Position numbers and translations under genes: made by a program. Shown in pieces: positions 8,682-16,358 of a stretch of 64,000 nucleotides of DNA (position 1 is its first letter; each line of letters opens with the position of its first letter). Source of the DNA: DAOUJI01 sp965224415 (lineage in GTDB: Bacteria > Chloroflexota > Dehalococcoidia > Lucifugimonadales > JAGWBF01); contig CBDCZB010000001.1 of assembly GCA_965224415.1 (NCBI GenBank), positions 310,001-374,000 of the forward strand. Reading direction: 5' to 3'. The notes beneath the pieces were generated by a model that ran no database searches, was not told the DNA's origin, and saw only the letters and a program-made list of their open reading frames with translations.

Positions 8682-10226
8682 CTACTTGCCCTCCCTTATC
8701 CAGTCGGCGATTTTCTCCGCTATCATTATGGTGGTGGCGTTGGTGTTGGCGCGGATGCAGTCGGGCATCACCGACGCATCGGCAACCCTTAGCGCCTCCA
8801 TGCCGTGCACCTTGCCGTACTGGTCCACCACGGCCATCGGGTCCGACGAGGGACCGATCTTGCACGTGCATGAGATGTGGTGAGACGTGCCTGTGTTCTT
8901 CATGAGCCAGGCGTCCAGAGCCTCGTCGGAAGCCAACTCGTCGTCCGTGGGCGTCACCCGCTCGATGACCATCTCCTGGAAGGAGCCGCTGTCTCCCAGC
9001 TTGGCGCAAAGCCTCACGGCCTTCCTCATACGCTCCCGGTCGAAGGGGTCGGTCAGGTAGTTATAGTCGAGGAAGGGCTGGACCCGAGGGTCGGTGGACG
9101 TCAACTTGAGTTCGCCCATGCCCAGAGCCAGTTGAAGACTGGCGTTGAGTCCGAAGTAGTTTTCCTCGTCGCTTATAGGCACCTGGGCTGGCCGGTGTTC
9201 GCTGGTCATCAGGATCGGGGTGACCTGCATGTCGTTTTCGAGGTACGAGCCTTCAACGGTGTACCGCAACCCCACCTGTATCAGCGGCGCTTGGACATCG
9301 GGGCGATCGCCTATTGCTTTGTAGAGGACGGAGGCCGATGGATGGTCGCGAAGGTTTTGCCCCACGCCGGGCAGGTCATGGACCAGGGGCACTCCGATTT
9401 CCGCCAGGTGGGACGCGGCCCCCACTCCTGAGAGCAGGAGTATGTGGGGAGACCCTATGGCGCCGCTGGACAGAATCACCTGGTCGCCGTAGACGGTGAA
9501 TATTTCGCCCCCGCTTTCCACCTCCATCCCCACGGCCCGCTTGCCCTCGAAAAGGACTCGCCGGGCCAGCACGTCGGCCTTGACGGTTAGGTTCAGCCTG
9601 TGACGGGCCGGGTCCAGGTATGCCAGGGCAGTGCTGATCCGGACGCCGTCGATGGTGTTCCTCGCTCTGGGCGAGACGCCGGTGGATTCGGGATGGTTCT
9701 GGTCGGGGTCGTCCCGGAAACCCTCGGCCAGGCACGCCTCGTAGAACGCCGAGGAGTGGGGTAGCCACTGGTCCTTTGTATGCCTCTTCACGGGTATGGG
9801 GCCTTCGGTGCCGTGGAAGTCTCCCCGAAAGTCGTGGTCGCTCTCCATCTTTCTGAAGTAGGGGAGCACCTTGGTGTACTCCCATTCGTCGTTGCCCCAG
9901 GACGCCCATCGGTTGTAGTCGTCTGGGATTCCACGGTACAGCACCTGGCCGTTGACGGCGCTGGAGCCTCCGGTGGCCTTGCCCCTGGGAATGGGGAAAT
10001 CCTGGAGTTCGGGCGTCATTCTGGCCGTGTAGCCCCAGGTGTGGGGGCCGTAAGCGGAGAGGAACACGTTGTTCCCCAGCTTCAGGTCGTCGGGCAGATG
10101 CTCGAAGTTGGGGAAGTCGGGTCCCGCTTCCAGAAGCAGCACTGACCTGTCCTGGTCTTCCGACAGCCTGGCCGCCAGCGTGTTTCCAGCTGAACCCGCT
10201 CCAACGATTATCACGTCGTATTTCAT
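8682..10226 (-). CDS. GMC-family FAD-dependent oxidoreductase (choline dehydrogenase-like)
   Basis: A 514-residue glucose-methanol-choline oxidoreductase oxidising an alcohol group. The Rossmann motif is at the very start (VIIVGAGSAGNTLAARLSE), followed by GGSSAVNGQVLYRG, the FAD-contact LSSGAIGSPHILLLSGVG, and the C-terminal catalytic region TSHHISCTCKIG with VADASVMPDCIRANTNATT. The length and motif order match bacterial alkanol/choline dehydrogenases. There is no signal peptide. The substrate cannot be assigned; a single-gene unit beside an amidohydrolase suggests catabolism of an organic alcohol. Confidence 0.92.
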   Translation of the reverse strand: MKYDVIIVGAGSAGNTLAARLSEDQDRSVLLLEAGPDFPNFEHLPDDLKLGNNVFLSAYGPHTWGYTARMTPELQDFPIPRGKATGGSSAVNGQVLYRGIPDDYNRWASWGNDEWEYTKVLPYFRKMESDHDFRGDFHGTEGPIPVKRHTKDQWLPHSSAFYEACLAEGFRDDPDQNHPESTGVSPRARNTIDGVRISTALAYLDPARHRLNLTVKADVLARRVLFEGKRAVGMEVESGGEIFTVYGDQVILSSGAIGSPHILLLSGVGAASHLAEIGVPLVHDLPGVGQNLRDHPSASVLYKAIGDRPDVQAPLIQVGLRYTVEGSYLENDMQVTPILMTSEHRPAQVPISDEENYFGLNASLQLALGMGELKLTSTDPRVQPFLDYNYLTDPFDRERMRKAVRLCAKLGDSGSFQEMVIERVTPTDDELASDEALDAWLMKNTGTSHHISCTCKIGPSSDPMAVVDQYGKVHGMEALRVADASVMPDCIRANTNATTIMIAEKIADWIREGK

Positions 10227-10268
10227 GAGAAAACCTCCACGTCTGGGCTTTGGCGAATGGACGAAAGG

Positions 10269-10298
10269 ATGATACTAGCCGTTCACGGGCGTCGGCAA
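10269..10298 (-). promoter_or_regulatory. Promoter of the GMC oxidoreductase gene
   Basis: On the minus strand TTGCCG (10298-10293) and TATCAT (10274-10269) are spaced by 18 nt, about 43 nt upstream of the ATG at 10226. Confidence 0.45.
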
Positions 10299-10416
10299 GT
10301 GGGCGGGACCGCCTTGGCGCTCCAATAAGCGGGCTGGCGCCCCGATTGAGGCCCGCGTTAGAATACGGCATCAATTCGGGCGGCCTCGGAAACGGGGCTC
10401 ACGAAAGGAGACTTGC

Positions 10417-11226
10417 GTGCTTATCATCGACACCCACACCCATGCTTCGCCTTACTGGATGGAGCCCGTCGAGCTGCTTCTGAATCAGATGGACGCCAAC
10501 GAAGTGGACAAGGCTCTGTTGGTCCAGTTCATGGGCGCGTTCGACAACTCCTACATCATCGAATGCCTGAGCCGTCATCCCGGGCGCTTCTCGGTTGTGG
10601 CTCTAGTCGACACCGTCAGTCCCGACGCCCCAGACAGGCTGGAGGAGTGGGTGAATCGGGGAGCCGAGGGCGTGCGGCTTACTCCGCCTACCCGTTCTCC
10701 TGGTGACGACCCTCTAGCCATCTGGAAGAAGGCCGAGGAGCTGAACGTCCCGGTGTCCCTCATAGGGACGCTGGAGGACTTCGCCGCCCCCGAATTCGAG
10801 AGCATCGTCAGGGACATGCCGGGACTCAAGCTGGTCTTGGAGCATCTGGGAGGGGTGGGTGCCTACTTCGGGCCCGGACGGGCGGACAAGGAGATTCCCT
10901 ACGACACCTACCGCCAGGTCTTGGGTCTGGCCCAGTACCCCAACGCGTACATGAAGGTGCCGGGATTTGGCGAGTTTTGCCCCAGGCCTATTCCCCTGGT
11001 CCAACCCAATCCGTTTCCGGAAACGCCTCCCCTCATCGAGATGGCGCTGGAGGCGTTCGGGGCGAGGCGGCTTATGTGGGGTAGCGACTTCCCTCCGTCG
11101 GCTTACCGTGAGGGATACAGGAACGCGCTGCGGCTTCCTATGGAAAACGTGCAGTTCGCCAGCGAAGAAGACAAAGAGTGGGTCTTCGGAAATACCGCCG
11201 CGACTCTCTGGAAATTCGGCGGATGA
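10417..11226 (+). CDS. Amidohydrolase-2 family (ACMSD-like) metal-dependent hydrolase
   Basis: 269 residues of the TIM-barrel amidohydrolase_2 family, which hydrolyses or decarboxylates ring-cleavage products. The N-terminal metal motif DTHTHA (HTH at residues 7-9), the mid-barrel LVLEHLGG and the C-terminal LMWGSDFPPS are present, as is the closing phrase VFGNTAATLWKF. The GTG start at 10417 is preceded by AAAGGAG. It is divergent from the GMC oxidase. The substrate is unknown. Confidence 0.88.
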   Translation: MLIIDTHTHASPYWMEPVELLLNQMDANEVDKALLVQFMGAFDNSYIIECLSRHPGRFSVVALVDTVSPDAPDRLEEWVNRGAEGVRLTPPTRSPGDDPLAIWKKAEELNVPVSLIGTLEDFAAPEFESIVRDMPGLKLVLEHLGGVGAYFGPGRADKEIPYDTYRQVLGLAQYPNAYMKVPGFGEFCPRPIPLVQPNPFPETPPLIEMALEAFGARRLMWGSDFPPSAYREGYRNALRLPMENVQFASEEDKEWVFGNTAATLWKFGG

Positions 11227-11288
11227 TGTCTCGGCGCCCAGTGCTGGGTGAATATTCGGATGAGCAATCACAGGCGCCTTTGCATTAT

Positions 11289-11320
11289 CGGGAAGGAAAA
11301 GCGTGAACCCTTCCCGTTTT
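11289..11320 (+). terminator. Intrinsic terminator after the amidohydrolase
   Basis: Stem CGGGAAGG/CCTTCCCG with a 12-nt loop followed by TTTT. It lies between the amidohydrolase and the oppositely oriented, disrupted toxin gene. Confidence 0.6.
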
Positions 11321-11682
11321 ATGCTCCGGTAAGTTGCCAGGCTATCCTCATCCGCTCGACCAAGGATTTATCACTTCTATTCCGCATCCCTCGAAGCCGC
11401 CTACGTCTCTTGTCACAACCGCTGCTCCGTTAGATCGGGCGATGGCCGCAATCTGGCAGTCGGCTTGACTTATGGGATTGCCGAAGGCACGTCGACTGGC
11501 GGCAATAATTGCGTAGGCCGCAGCGGAGGAGCTATCGAAGGGAAAGATACGCTCTGAGAACAGGACTCCAAAGGCCCGTTCGGTTGCGGCCATCAGCCTG
11601 CGTTGCCGTTCCCCCTCAGGCAGCATGGCGATCCCGGTCCGGATCTCCGCCTCGGTTATGGCTGTGACGAACAATTCACTAG

Positions 11683-12494
11683 GGCCTGTTCACACTATTG
11701 GGTTGAATATGATATCATTGGAGGATGGAACTTACAGAAGCTCAATACGAACGAATAGCTCCTTGTCTGCCGGTGCAACGCGGCAACGTGAGCATGTCGA
11801 ACCTCCAAGTCCTCAACGCAATTCTGTACGTCGCCGAGCATGGTTGCAAGTGGCGGGGCTTGCCTCCGAGGTTTGGCTCCTGGCACACAGTCTATACCCG
11901 CATGAACCGCTGGTCCAAAAACGGAGTCCTCAATCGGGTGTTCGAACACCTTCAACGAGAGCAGATAGTGCGCATCAATATCGAGGCGGTTTCGGTGGAC
12001 AGCACGATTGTCAAGGTGCATCCCGATGGCACGGGCGCGTTAAAAAAAACGGACCGCAGTCCATCGGCAAGTCCCGGGGAGGATGGACCACCAAGATTCA
12101 TATGGTTGCCGCAGATGCTCGAACGGCTCTGATGTTCTTCCTCTCCGCCGGACAAGCCCACGACGCGCCTGAAGGACGCAAGCTGCTCAACCGTCTTGGG
12201 CCACAGCGAGAGAACTTGTCTATAGTGATGGATCGTGCATACGAGGGCAACGAGACACGCCAACTCGCATTGGCGCTGGGATTCACTCCCGTCGTTCCGC
12301 CGTCCTCGACACGGGTCTCCCCATGGACGTACGACATGGAGATGTACAAGAGACGCAACGAAGTTGAGCGCTTGTTCCGGCGATTGAAGGGCTTTCGCCG
12401 TATCTTCTCTCGCTTCGAGAAGCTGGATGTGCTCTTCCTAGGCTTCATCCTACTCACTCTTATAGTCGATGCGTTGCGTTAGTGTGAACAGGCC
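11683..12494 (+). mobile_element. IS5-family (IS427-group-like) insertion sequence, complete, 812 bp
   Basis: Perfect 15-bp terminal inverted repeats GGCCTGTTCACACTA / TAGTGTGAACAGGCC bound the element, and CTAG is present directly outside both ends (11679-11682 and 12495-12498), the target duplication typical of the IS427 group. Inside is one transposase in two overlapping frames. The ends match perfectly and both frames are open, so the insertion looks recent and possibly still mobile. It interrupts the PIN toxin gene. Confidence 0.95.
11725..12482 (+). CDS. IS427-type DDE transposase made by -1 frameshifting (orfA/orfB)
   Basis: The upstream frame (11725-12132) carries the DUF4096-like N-terminal domain (LTEAQYERIAPCLP, GCKWRGLPPRFGSWHTVYTRMNRW) and the first catalytic Asp in SVDST. 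At eight consecutive A residues (12042-12049) the product can slip -1 into the frame ending at 12482, which provides the remaining DDE residues: IVMDRAYEGN and RRNEVERLFRRLK. The two-frame organisation with an A-run is standard for this group, so this is regulation rather than decay. Without the shift, orfA ends at 12132. Confidence 0.88.
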
Positions 12495-12601
12495 CTAGTT
12501 GATTGAGCGTCCAGCCATTCGAGAACTCTTGGGTGGGGATCGGCCGCCATCAACTCTGAGACAACGTTAGTGTCTAAGACAAACATCTACAGGTACAGGA
12601 C

Positions 12602-12847
12602 TTAGTCGAACTGCGGGGGCTCGCGCATCGGTTCTCTTGGGGGAACCTCGATCTCTACACCGCCAAGAGGCTTAAACAATTCGTGGAGAGCCGTTCCTAG
12701 ACTTTTGGACGGGGCCGTATCTTCGTCCAACGCTGCATGCAGGATTTCACGGGTCTCTTGCTCCATGGAGCGGCCGTTCTCCGCCGCTCTTATGCGCAGT
12801 CGTCTCTTGAGTCCTTCGTCAAGATTGCGCACCGTAATGCTGGCCAT
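12602..12847 (-). CDS. FitA/VapB-type ribbon-helix-helix antitoxin
   Basis: 81 residues. The N-terminal MASITVRNLDEGLKRRLRIRAAENGRSMEQE is the Arc-like ribbon-helix-helix DNA-binding fold of FitA; the C-terminal half is the acidic/proline-rich toxin-binding tail. It neutralises the adjacent PIN toxin and represses its own operon with it. The toxin start lies 15 nt downstream. Because the toxin is IS-disrupted, this antitoxin is now effectively an orphan repressor. Confidence 0.88.
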   Translation of the reverse strand: MASITVRNLDEGLKRRLRIRAAENGRSMEQETREILHAALDEDTAPSKSLGTALHELFKPLGGVEIEVPPREPMREPPQFD

Positions 12848-12869
12848 GTGGCTCCTCTGTAGATTACTT

Positions 12870-12904
12870 CGCTATATTATAGCGCGATTGCATTGCAATC
12901 GTAA
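12870..12904 (-). promoter_or_regulatory. Autoregulatory promoter/operator of the FitA/VapB antitoxin: two tandem 15-bp palindromes
   Basis: Two perfect odd palindromes stand one base apart: CGCTATATTATAGCG (12870-12884) and GATTGCATTGCAATC (12886-12900). On the minus strand the first contains the -10 box TATAAT (12881-12876); TTACGA (12904-12899) is a poor -35 box at 17 nt spacing. A repressor bound to the palindromes would cover the promoter, which fits an RHH antitoxin operator 23 nt upstream of its ATG. Confidence 0.75.
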
Positions 12905-12979
12905 CTGACCAATTTACGATGCCGATGGACGGGGCAGCTGTTGTCTATGCTGAAAGTCGCCTGCCCTCAGCACTGCCGG

Positions 12980-13861
12980 CTAGAAGCCCGCCACCTCCGG
13001 GATGATTTCCTTGCCGATGATGTCTATGGGCCGCAGTTCGTGGTCGTTGGGCATGTTGAATACGCCGTTGGTTATTCCCAGGTTGGCGATGTTGCGGCAG
13101 AACTCGATGCCCTCTTTGACGGTCATGCCGTTGGGACCAATGTGCAGCGTCCCGATGCAGGTCTTCTCGATGTCCTCGTAGGGACGCCCTATGGCGTCGC
13201 AGTGCCGCTTCAGTGCTTCCAGCCTCATGGCCATATCTTCCAGACCATGATGCGCCACCAGGTTGCTGGCGTCTCCGTACGTGGCCGCTAGCCTGAGGGT
13301 CTTCTTCAGTCCGCCTCCGCCGACCCAGATGGGTGGGTGCGGGTCTGACAGGGGTTGGGGTTCACAGATGGGTTCGTCCAGCTGGTAGTGCTTGCCCTGG
13401 AAGGGGGACCTGTCGCCGGACCACATCTGCTTCATCAGCTGAAGGGTCTCCTCCAGCATCTCGAAACGGTCACTGAGGGGAGGGAAGGGAAGCCCCAGGC
13501 TCCTTGCCTCCAGTTCGTACCAGCCGGCGCCGATGCATACTATGGCCCTGCCCCCGGACACGACGTCCAGGCCCGTGAGGGTCTTGATTAACATGCCAGG
13601 GTGCCTGTAGGTGTTGCCGGTGGCCATGGTTCCCAGGCGCATCTTCTTGGTGTGGCCCGCCAAGAAGCCCAGCACGTTATAGGCTTCGAGAACGTCTTCG
13701 TCGGGGACGCCGTTTCGCGGAATCTGGAAGAAGTGGTCGAACACCCACATGCTGTCGAATCCGGCGTCGTCTGCCGTGCGCGACATGTTGGCCAGGTGCT
13801 CACCAATTCTGTTTGCTCCTCCAGGCCAGGTGTATGAGTTCAGCTGGAACCCAATCTTCAT
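12980..13861 (-). CDS. LLM-class F420/flavin-dependent oxidoreductase (1)
   Basis: 293-residue luciferase-like TIM-barrel enzyme. ATG 13861 follows AGGAGTCT and begins MKIGFQLNSYTWPGGANRIG. Family landmarks are WVFDHFFQI, LGTMATGNTYRHPGML, VCIGAGWYELEARSLG and PICEPQPLSDPHPPIWVGGGG. Such enzymes use reduced FMN or F420 to oxidise or reduce organic substrates; no flavin reductase partner is adjacent. It starts inside the end of the TfoX-like gene (4-nt overlap), so the two are co-translated. Confidence 0.9.
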   Translation of the reverse strand: MKIGFQLNSYTWPGGANRIGEHLANMSRTADDAGFDSMWVFDHFFQIPRNGVPDEDVLEAYNVLGFLAGHTKKMRLGTMATGNTYRHPGMLIKTLTGLDVVSGGRAIVCIGAGWYELEARSLGLPFPPLSDRFEMLEETLQLMKQMWSGDRSPFQGKHYQLDEPICEPQPLSDPHPPIWVGGGGLKKTLRLAATYGDASNLVAHHGLEDMAMRLEALKRHCDAIGRPYEDIEKTCIGTLHIGPNGMTVKEGIEFCRNIANLGITNGVFNMPNDHELRPIDIIGKEIIPEVAGF

Positions 13862-14238
13862 AGACTCCTCCTTCGGTTCGGTTTTTTGGCTGCTGCTTTC
13901 TTGGGCGGCAGGCTCTGTACGAATTCCAATCCCATGTCCACCCACTGTCCCAACTGCTCGTCGTCGGCGAGGCCATCGTTGCCCACGTAGACTATACCTT
14001 TCATCGGCCTGCCCGTGAAGTCCATGGGTCTCGCGTGGGGCTGGGAAAGGGCCGACTCATGCCTGTCGGCGCCCACCCTGACCAACAGGTCGCCGCTGGT
14101 GATTCCGCAGCACATGTGTCCGCCCACCATAAAGCAGAGTCCGCCGAACATTTTCTTTTCGACTGTTTCAGTTGGGGGGCTGACCTTGTCTTGCAGAACG
14201 GCCCTGACCCGATCTGCAAGGCTCTCATCGTATGCCAC
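13858..14238 (-). CDS. TfoX N-terminal domain protein
   Basis: 126 residues matching the TfoX_N fold: DESLADRVRAVLQ, then KKMFGGLCFMVGGHMCCGI, LLVRVG and PMKGIVYVG. The DNA-competence name is historical; stand-alone TfoX_N proteins have no settled function. A Lys/Arg-rich tail (KKAAAKKPNRRRS) follows and could bind nucleic acid. Its stop overlaps the start of the LLM oxidoreductase, indicating one operon. Confidence 0.85.
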   Translation of the reverse strand: MAYDESLADRVRAVLQDKVSPPTETVEKKMFGGLCFMVGGHMCCGITSGDLLVRVGADRHESALSQPHARPMDFTGRPMKGIVYVGNDGLADDEQLGQWVDMGLEFVQSLPPKKAAAKKPNRRRSL

Positions 14239-14277
14239 AGCACTTCCCGTGGGCGAAGCTGTGCGTCACGGCGGTTC

Positions 14278-14967
14278 CTAGTTTCCGCCTTTCCGTGTTG
14301 GGAGGAACGGGATGAGCTTGTCGGCAAGGGAGGCCAAGTTTCTGCTCTGGACCCAGACGTGTCCGTTGCCCTTGAACTTCAGGACGAGGCCCTCACCGCC
14401 CGCTATAAGGGAGCCAATTCCGCCGACTTTGCCTATGGAGTATTCCACGTCGTCGGAAAAGGCCACCACGTGACCGGTGTCCACCACCAGCTCATGTCCT
14501 GCCTCGACGGGGACTTGCTTAATGGCGCCGTAGGAGTTGAAGAAGACGGTTTCCCCGGACCTGTCCGAGTATGTCCGGATGAAGAAGGCGCTTTCTCCGC
14601 TGAAAAATCCCTTCACCCCCTGGAACTTCACATCAGTCTCCACGTTCTCAGTGCACGCCAGGAAGGAAGATGACTGGATGAACAGGTTTCTGCCGGGCTG
14701 AAGCTCGTGGGAGTGAATGTCGCCAGGAGACGGCGGAGCAAGGCTGACCCAGCCGGAGCCCTGTTGGGCGGTGAAGGTGTTGAGGAAGAAGGACTCGCCC
14801 CCCAGCATCCTCTTGAACCCTCCGAACATTCCCCCTCTCATCCCGGTTGACATGTCAACGTCTTGCTGGGCCACCATCGCTCCGGGTTCCGCTTTGACGG
14901 ATTCGCCCGGCGAAAGCTCAACAGTGAGCATGGAGTAACTTGGAGTGAATTCAATGTTGGTCCTCAT
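14278..14967 (-). CDS. AIM24/TIGR00266-family protein
   Basis: 229 residues with the repeated beta-strand pattern of the AIM24 family: SYSMLTVELSPGESVKAEPG, GFKRMLGGESFFLNTFTA and the Gly-rich VGGIGSLIAGGEGLVLKF. The bacterial role is unknown; a yeast relative is mitochondrial. ATG 14967 is preceded by GAGGAAGAAG, so I prefer it to the ATG six codons upstream. No signal peptide is seen. It lies 39 nt upstream of the TfoX-like gene on the same strand and is probably in the same transcript. Confidence 0.85.
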   Translation of the reverse strand: MRTNIEFTPSYSMLTVELSPGESVKAEPGAMVAQQDVDMSTGMRGGMFGGFKRMLGGESFFLNTFTAQQGSGWVSLAPPSPGDIHSHELQPGRNLFIQSSSFLACTENVETDVKFQGVKGFFSGESAFFIRTYSDRSGETVFFNSYGAIKQVPVEAGHELVVDTGHVVAFSDDVEYSIGKVGGIGSLIAGGEGLVLKFKGNGHVWVQSRNLASLADKLIPFLPTRKGGN

Positions 14968-15023
14968 CTTCTTCCTCGTTCCCACGGCATAGATTCACAG
15001 GCCCTACGTTAAGCATATCAAAA

Positions 15024-15051
15024 GGGAGAGGCGGGTTTCACCGCCTCTCCC
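15024..15051 (-). terminator. Strong intrinsic terminator after the zinc-ribbon gene
   Basis: Perfect 11-bp stem GGGAGAGGCGG/CCGCCTCTCCC with a six-base loop; on the minus strand it is followed by TTTTGATATG. It lies 24 nt beyond the zinc-ribbon stop codon. Confidence 0.85.
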
Positions 15052-15075
15052 TATGTTCTGACGCTATTTTACAGC

Positions 15076-15417
15076 CTAGAAGCGTCCAGATCCGGTCGTC
15101 CTTCCGCCCTGGCGACTGAAGCAATCGCTGCAGTAGACCGGACGGTCGCCCCGAGGGCGAAACGGGACTGTGGTGTCTACTCCGCATTCGGCGCAGACTA
15201 CAGGGAACATCTCACGCGGGCCGCGGTCGAAGCCGTAGCCGCCGCCGCCGCCAAAGCCGTCTGTCGTCCTGCGGTCGCGTCGCTGCTGACGGCACGAATG
15301 GCATCGCTTAGGCTCATTCTCATAGCCTTTTTCAGCATGGTACTGCTGATCGTCGGCGCTGAATATGAAGCTCTGCCCACATTCCACACAAGCAAGGGTC
15401 TTGTCCACGTAGTTCAT
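15076..15417 (-). CDS. Small double zinc-ribbon protein (CxxC-x17-CxxC type)
   Basis: 113 residues with four CxxC knuckles forming two zinc ribbons: CVECGQSF...RCHSCRQQ (residues 10-13 and 39-42) and, after an Arg/Gly-rich linker with GGGGGYGFDRG, CAECGVDT...YCSDCFSR. The pattern matches small bacterial zinc-ribbon proteins of unknown function; the basic Gly-rich linker suggests nucleic-acid binding. It is monocistronic, with a strong terminator. Confidence 0.88.
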   Translation of the reverse strand: MNYVDKTLACVECGQSFIFSADDQQYHAEKGYENEPKRCHSCRQQRRDRRTTDGFGGGGGYGFDRGPREMFPVVCAECGVDTTVPFRPRGDRPVYCSDCFSRQGGRTTGSGRF

Positions 15418-15688
15418 CGGTGACCTCCTTCCATCGAATAGTTGGCAAAGGTTCTGGTCACCAAGGTCGAAAACACGTGACGCGTCTTGTATAGACCCAC
15501 GAGCCCGCTCAGGAACAGTCCGGAGTAATCTGCGGATTGGTGAAAGGAGTGACCGTACGAGACACAGGACATTACCACCAAGTACATATTAACACACAAC
15601 TAGCCCATTCTGGCAAGCGCCGCCCGCCAATAGTCAAAGTCCACTTTGTAACGGGCGTTGAAAGAGGCTAAGGGGACCTTCATGTAGG

Positions 15689-16174
15689 TCACCCCGATTC
15701 GCGGATGCAGGACTCCAGCAGGTCGAGGGCCGTCTTGGTGAAAATCCACATGTTGGCCTCCCTCGCGCCGTCGCCGGTCTCCAGAGTAATGACTCTCTCC
15801 ACAGGACCTGATACGGCGATGCATGCGTGTCCTGCGGCGTCTCCGTACCTGTTGCCCGTTGGGCCGGAGGCGCCCGTCTCGCTGAGGCCCCATGTAGTCT
15901 CCATTAGATGTCTCACGGTGCGGGCTTTCAGGATAGCGTAAGGTTCGCTGGAGGCTCGAATGCCAACCATGTCGGCGTCTCCTATACCCAGCAGACCCTG
16001 TCTAGACTTATGTGTATACACTACGGCTCCGCCCAGATAGTAGGCTGAAGCGCCAGGGACCGAAACCAAAGACGCGGATATCAGGCCTCCCGCGGACGAT
16101 TCAGACACGGACACAGTGTGGCCCTTTTCCTTTAGCAGGGCGGCCACGGCAGCCGCCATGGATTCCAGATCCAT
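15689..16174 (-). CDS. CinA C-terminal-domain amidohydrolase (NMN deamidase type)
   Basis: 161 residues corresponding only to the C-terminal domain of CinA, which converts nicotinamide mononucleotide to nicotinate mononucleotide in pyridine-nucleotide salvage. Landmarks are VSVSESSAGGLISASL, GASAYYLGGAVVYTHKSRQGLLG and GASGPTGNRYGDAAGHACIA. ATG 16174 is preceded by AAGGAGG. The N-terminal MoCF-like domain is absent, as in many stand-alone PncC proteins. The usual ES-C/T-GG motif reads ESSAGG here. It is divergent from the ThDP enzyme. Confidence 0.87.
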   Translation of the reverse strand: MDLESMAAAVAALLKEKGHTVSVSESSAGGLISASLVSVPGASAYYLGGAVVYTHKSRQGLLGIGDADMVGIRASSEPYAILKARTVRHLMETTWGLSETGASGPTGNRYGDAAGHACIAVSGPVERVITLETGDGAREANMWIFTKTALDLLESCIRESG

Positions 16175-16279
16175 CGCTATCCTCCTTAGTCGAACTTGGC
16201 CCTGGCTGCTCCAAAGATAGGCTGTAAAATGACCTCCGTCAAATGGGCGCTGGTCTGTGATTCCACAGCGCCCGCAGGT

Positions 16280-16308
16280 TTGACTCAATCCCTGCCCAAT
16301 GTTACGGT
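16280..16308 (+). promoter_or_regulatory. Possible promoter of the ThDP-enzyme gene
   Basis: TTGACT (16280-16285) lies 17 nt before TACGGT (16303-16308), roughly 50 nt upstream of the ATG at 16359. The -10 box is weak. Confidence 0.35.
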
Positions 16309-16358
16309 TCTCCGAGCGATCAGCAAGTAGTCGCGACCGCGTTGAGTTGGAGGGAAGC

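Larger units (their letters stand above)
11348..12586 (-). pseudogene. VapC/FitB-type PIN toxin gene split by an insertion sequence
   Basis: The 5' part (ATG 12586) reads MFVLDTNVVSELMA...EWLDAQST, the classical PIN start with its first acidic residue; the 3' part (11680 to 11348) reads SELFVTAITEAEIRTG...ISQADCQIAAIA...VVTRDV. Removing the IS and one CTAG copy joins them in frame (CAA TCA ACT AGT GAA), giving an apparently normal RNase toxin of about 140 residues. The toxin is therefore inactivated by the insertion. The FitA/VapB antitoxin gene is intact 15 nt upstream. The 3' fragment could in principle start at an internal ATG (11674) but would lack the first catalytic Asp. Confidence 0.93.

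Noticed and set aside
15600..15691. Possible UGA readthrough or small gene after the CinA-domain stop
   Set aside because: The frame after TGA 15691-15689 meets another stop two codons later, and the CinA domain is already full length. A 27-codon frame (15683-15600) has no ribosome site or recognisable content.
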